Part shown: one piece after another, positions 12,436 to 14,807 of the stretch | How positions within the stretch are numbered: the first letter of the stretch is position 1 | Layout: every line of letters starts with the position of its first letter | Assembly (NCBI GenBank): GCA_020199975.1 | Contig: JAIVJP010000308.1 | Coordinates: 1 to 14,807 of the forward strand | Origin: Acidobacteriota bacterium | GTDB taxonomy: Bacteria > Acidobacteriota > Blastocatellia > Pyrinomonadales > Pyrinomonadaceae | DNA: 14,807 nt | Direction of reading: 5' to 3' | Notes under the pieces: generated by a model | Told to the model about the DNA's origin: nothing | The model's database searches: none | The model's input: the letters and a program-made list of their open reading frames with translations, nothing else | Translations under genes and position numbers: made by a program

Positions 12436-14125
12436 TATCCGGCTAAGTCCGCTGGACGGCACTTATGGAATTGGTCATACGCGCTGGGCTACTCACGGCC
12501 GTCCGACCGAAGAGAATGCGCATCCCCACCGCGACTGTACCGGCCGCGTTGTTGTTGTTCACAACGGCATCATCGAGAACTATCTGCAACTCAAAGAGCG
12601 ACTGCGCAACAGTGACCACCAGTTCGTAACCGAAACCGACACCGAGATCATCGCCCACCTGATCGAGGAGTACTTGAAACGGGGTGATAGCTTTGAAAAG
12701 GCTGTGCGTGAGGCAACGCTGGAACTGCGTGGGATCTTTGCTCTTTCCATCATCAACTCCGAGGAGCCTGACACGATCATTGCTGTCCGTCAGGGCCCGC
12801 CTGTGGTGATCGGTCTTGGCGACCGCGAGTACTTCGTCGCTTCAGACATTCCGCCAATTCTGCAGCACACGCGCGACGTTTTCTTTCTCGGTGATGGTGA
12901 GATTGCCATTCTCACAAAGGATGCTGTCCGGGTCATAGACTTTGATGGCAACTCCGTTCAGCCGGCCATTCAGAGGATCACGTGGGATCCTATCATGGCT
13001 GAAAAAGGTGGTTTCAAGCACTTCATGCTCAAAGAGATCTATGAGCAGCCGCGCGCCTTGCGTGACACAGTTCAAGGCCGCATCTCGCTGGACTCCGGGC
13101 GTGTCTTTCTCGATGAAATGCAAAACATCACCGAAGCTGACTTCCAGCGTTTCAGCTCGATCAAGATCGCCGCGTGTGGCACCTCGTGGCATGCCGGTCT
13201 GGCCGGCAGGTACATGATCGAACAACTAGCGCGCATTCCGGTTGATGTCGACTATGCATCGGAGTTTCGTTACCGCGATCCGGTGATGGATGAAAACACC
13301 TTGTTGCTGGTTATCTCTCAATCCGGAGAGACTGCGGACACGATCGCGGCGTTGCGGGAAGCGAAAGAACTGGGCGCGAAGGTGCTGGCGATATGTAATG
13401 TGCAAGGTTCTATGATTGTGCGAGAAGCAGATGGCACAATCCTCACTCACGCCGGACCGGAAATCGGCGTGGCCTCCACTAAAGCATTCACATCGCAGAT
13501 GATTGCGTTGTATTTGCTCGGGCTTTATCTGGGTGAACTGCGTGGGGCACTCTCGCCCGAGCAGGCGCGACACCACGCGCAACAATTGGCGGAGTTGCCG
13601 GTAAAACTCGAGCATCTGCTAAATGATTCTGATGGGATTGAGGAACTTTCGAAGGAGTATTTCCGCTCAACAGACTTCCTCTACCTCGGACGCGGAATCA
13701 ATTTTCCAGTAGCGCTCGAGGGTGCGCTAAAGTTGAAGGAAATCTCCTACATTCATGCGGAGGGCTATCCAGCGGGCGAGATGAAGCATGGACCTAATGC
13801 GCTCATCGACGAGCGCCTGCCCGTGCTTTTCATCAACACACGTGAAGACGGCAACCGCGCTTCGGAACTGCGCTACGAAAAGACGCATTCCAACATCGTC
13901 GAAGTGAAAGCGCGTGAAGGTATAGTGATTTCGGTGCTGACTGAAGGTGACACAATGTCCGCATCTGAGTCGGATCATGTGATCGAGATTCCGGCTTCGA
14001 GTGACCTGCTCTCGCCAATCCTCTCCATCATTCCTTTGCAACTGCTGGCTTATCACATCGCTGTTCGCCGCGGCTGCGATGTGGACCAACCTCGCAACCT
14101 GGCCAAGTCAGTGACCGTGGAGTGA
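12407..14125 (+). CDS. glmS: Glutamine-fructose-6-phosphate aminotransferase GlmS, body of the gene (N-terminal deletion)
   Basis: The open frame has 572 codons versus about 605-615 for intact GlmS. From residue 11 (IRLSPLDGTYGIGHTRWATH) it aligns throughout: glutaminase motifs HTRWATHG, VVVHNGIIEN and TETDTE. The two SIS isomerase domains follow, with CGTSWHAGLAGRY, SEFRYRDPV, SQSGETADT and STKAFTSQM, then LEGALKLKEISYIHAEGYPAGEMKHGP. The C-terminus DQPRNLAKSVTVE is perfect. GlmS makes glucosamine-6-phosphate from fructose-6-phosphate and glutamine, the first step to UDP-GlcNAc. The first ten codons here are out-of-frame reading of the true start region, so a protein begun at 12407 would lack the catalytic cysteine. 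Isomerase domains are intact, so ammonia-dependent activity is conceivable. Either the gene is disabled, with another copy elsewhere, or the assembly has lost bases. Confidence 0.9.
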   Translation: MSVMLVINRSIRLSPLDGTYGIGHTRWATHGRPTEENAHPHRDCTGRVVVVHNGIIENYLQLKERLRNSDHQFVTETDTEIIAHLIEEYLKRGDSFEKAVREATLELRGIFALSIINSEEPDTIIAVRQGPPVVIGLGDREYFVASDIPPILQHTRDVFFLGDGEIAILTKDAVRVIDFDGNSVQPAIQRITWDPIMAEKGGFKHFMLKEIYEQPRALRDTVQGRISLDSGRVFLDEMQNITEADFQRFSSIKIAACGTSWHAGLAGRYMIEQLARIPVDVDYASEFRYRDPVMDENTLLLVISQSGETADTIAALREAKELGAKVLAICNVQGSMIVREADGTILTHAGPEIGVASTKAFTSQMIALYLLGLYLGELRGALSPEQARHHAQQLAELPVKLEHLLNDSDGIEELSKEYFRSTDFLYLGRGINFPVALEGALKLKEISYIHAEGYPAGEMKHGPNALIDERLPVLFINTREDGNRASELRYEKTHSNIVEVKAREGIVISVLTEGDTMSASESDHVIEIPASSDLLSPILSIIPLQLLAYHIAVRRGCDVDQPRNLAKSVTVE

Positions 14126-14196
14126 GTTGGATGTCGTCATGCCTGTTGTGAAAAGCTTTTGTGTACAATGTTCATGCGCAGGGGGCCTCAGTCGCT

Positions 14197-14521
14197 ATGA
14201 CAAATGACGAGACACAGCGAAAGATGGATCTTATTGTCAATCAGCAGGCGCAGTTCTCCGCCAACATTCAGCGACTTAATGAACTGCATACCCAGGCCGA
14301 GGAAAGATTGACAAGAATAGAGGCGTAGTTCTTCGCCTCGTTAATTTCACAGAGAATGGCTTCACGAAACTCACGGCCGCTCAAACAAACTCACTACCGC
14401 CCAAACCTTCGTGGACACGAGGATGGCTGAACTAGCCGAGTCGCAGGCTCATGCCGAGCGAAGTTTGAATGCGCTTTTTGAGATTATTCGCGAGCAACGC
14501 AGCGGTGGAGGTTCGAACTAG
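14197..14521 (+). pseudogene. Frameshifted small coiled-coil protein gene
   Basis: The ATG at 14197 opens a 43-codon frame (MTNDETQRKMDLIVNQQAQF, then SANIQRLNELHTQAEERLTR) that ends in TAG at 14326. Two single-base corrections restore a longer protein: from 14325 the next frame reads VVLRLVNFTENGFTKLTAAQ, and from about 14385 the third reads TAQTFVDTRMAELAESQAHA, then ERSLNALFEIIREQRSGGGS to the TAG at 14519. The whole (about 108 residues) has heptad-like, Gln/Glu-rich helices, as in a widespread family of small uncharacterised coiled-coil proteins of acidobacteria and cyanobacteria. Two indels suggest decay or read errors; the first 43 codons alone could still be made. The rest of the glmS-to-alkyltransferase spacer shows nothing else convincing. 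Confidence 0.6.
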
Positions 14522-14536
14522 AATACTTTGCGGTGG

Positions 14537-14807
14537 TTAGTGTCGTGTTACCTTAACGCGAGTCTGGTCCTTAAGTGCCACCGAACTCTCCTTCTCTAGT
14601 AGAGCTCCCTTGCGTTCCAGACCCCAGCGATAACCGCCCAGATTTTGGTCTTCGCGAATTACGCGATGGCAAGGAATAACCAGGGCCACCGGGTTGGTGG
14701 CACAGGCCCTGGCGACCGCGCGTACGGCCGTCGGTCGGCCCATCGCTTTGGCGACCTCACCATATGACCTGGTTTCCCCGTATGGTATCGCGCGCAGATT
14801 TTCCCAC
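14537..14807 (-). CDS. Methylated-DNA-[protein]-cysteine S-methyltransferase (Ogt/Ada C-terminal type), 5' end outside window
   Basis: The visible 89 codons run from the right edge (WENLRAIPYGETRSYGEVAK) to the stop at 14537. The frame is open through the edge, so the N-terminal part is missing. It has the alkyltransferase domain: the helix-turn-helix PYGETRSYGEVAKAMGRPTA with AVRAVARACATNP, the active-site loop VIPCHRVI (acceptor cysteine), and GGYRWGLERKGALLEKE. The enzyme moves the alkyl group from O6-alkylguanine irreversibly to its own cysteine. The YRWG and LLEKE endings are closer to Ada C-terminal domains than to short Ogt, so a fused Ada regulator upstream is possible but not visible. 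The tail after LLEKE (about 18 residues, basic) is longer than usual. Confidence 0.93.
   Translation of the reverse strand, partial: WENLRAIPYGETRSYGEVAKAMGRPTAVRAVARACATNPVALVIPCHRVIREDQNLGGYRWGLERKGALLEKESSVALKDQTRVKVTRH

Noticed and set aside
14146..14168. Rex-operator-like sequence TTGTGAAAAGCTTTTGTG upstream of the coiled-coil pseudogene
   Set aside because: The first half matches the Rex consensus, but the second half reads TTTTGTG instead of TTTCACAA, and the site is far from rex and the BMC operon.

Overview
The window looks like chromosomal DNA of an environmental bacterium with moderate GC content. The best guess is Acidobacteriota, class Blastocatellia. This rests on protein flavour, a microcompartment locus built around a class II aldolase, and palindromic repeats and short tandem heptamers of a kind I associate with that group. 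No rRNA gene or other decisive marker is present, so the assignment is inference. Layout: (1) 88-3223, minus strand: an operon read rex > class II aldolase > BMC-H hexamer > three BMC-P pentamers, continuing off the left edge. It encodes a bacterial microcompartment (BMC) shell, one likely cargo enzyme with a C-terminal encapsulation peptide, and a redox-sensing repressor as first gene. (2) 3515-7726, plus strand: a housekeeping run of ruvA, ruvB, a 5'-truncated yihY/brkB-like membrane protein gene, queA and a RimI-like acetyltransferase. (3) 7727-8639: no intact gene, but a decayed roadblock/LC7 (MglB-like) gene on the minus strand and two hairpins. (4) 8640-9551: a protein with a histone-like basic N-terminus and TPR repeats. 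(5) 9699-14125, plus strand: yvcK, glmU and glmS, a cluster for making and sensing UDP-GlcNAc. It is interrupted between glmU and glmS by a 29-bp inverted-repeat element carrying a broken four-helix-bundle (S23/IVS-like) gene. (6) 14126-14807: a frameshifted small coiled-coil gene, then the 3' part of an O6-alkylguanine-DNA alkyltransferase (ogt/ada type) on the minus strand, cut by the window edge. How the genes work together: the BMC operon probably encloses aldehyde-generating sugar-phosphate cleavage (fuculose/rhamnulose-1-phosphate type) in a shell, with expression tied to the NADH/NAD+ ratio through Rex. The pathway's dehydrogenase and phosphotransacylase are not in view. YvcK, GlmU and GlmS belong together because GlmS and GlmU make UDP-GlcNAc and YvcK-family proteins bind it. 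Most unusual points: an aldolase with both an encapsulation peptide and a CxxC...C patch; a Rex-led BMC operon; a near-perfect 41-bp inverted repeat inside that operon; heptamer-type repeats that encode the last codons and stop of several genes; and several damaged genes (glmS lacking about 45 N-terminal residues, yihY 5' end, roadblock, four-helix bundle, coiled coil). The damage could be real decay or indel errors in a draft assembly, and raw reads would decide.
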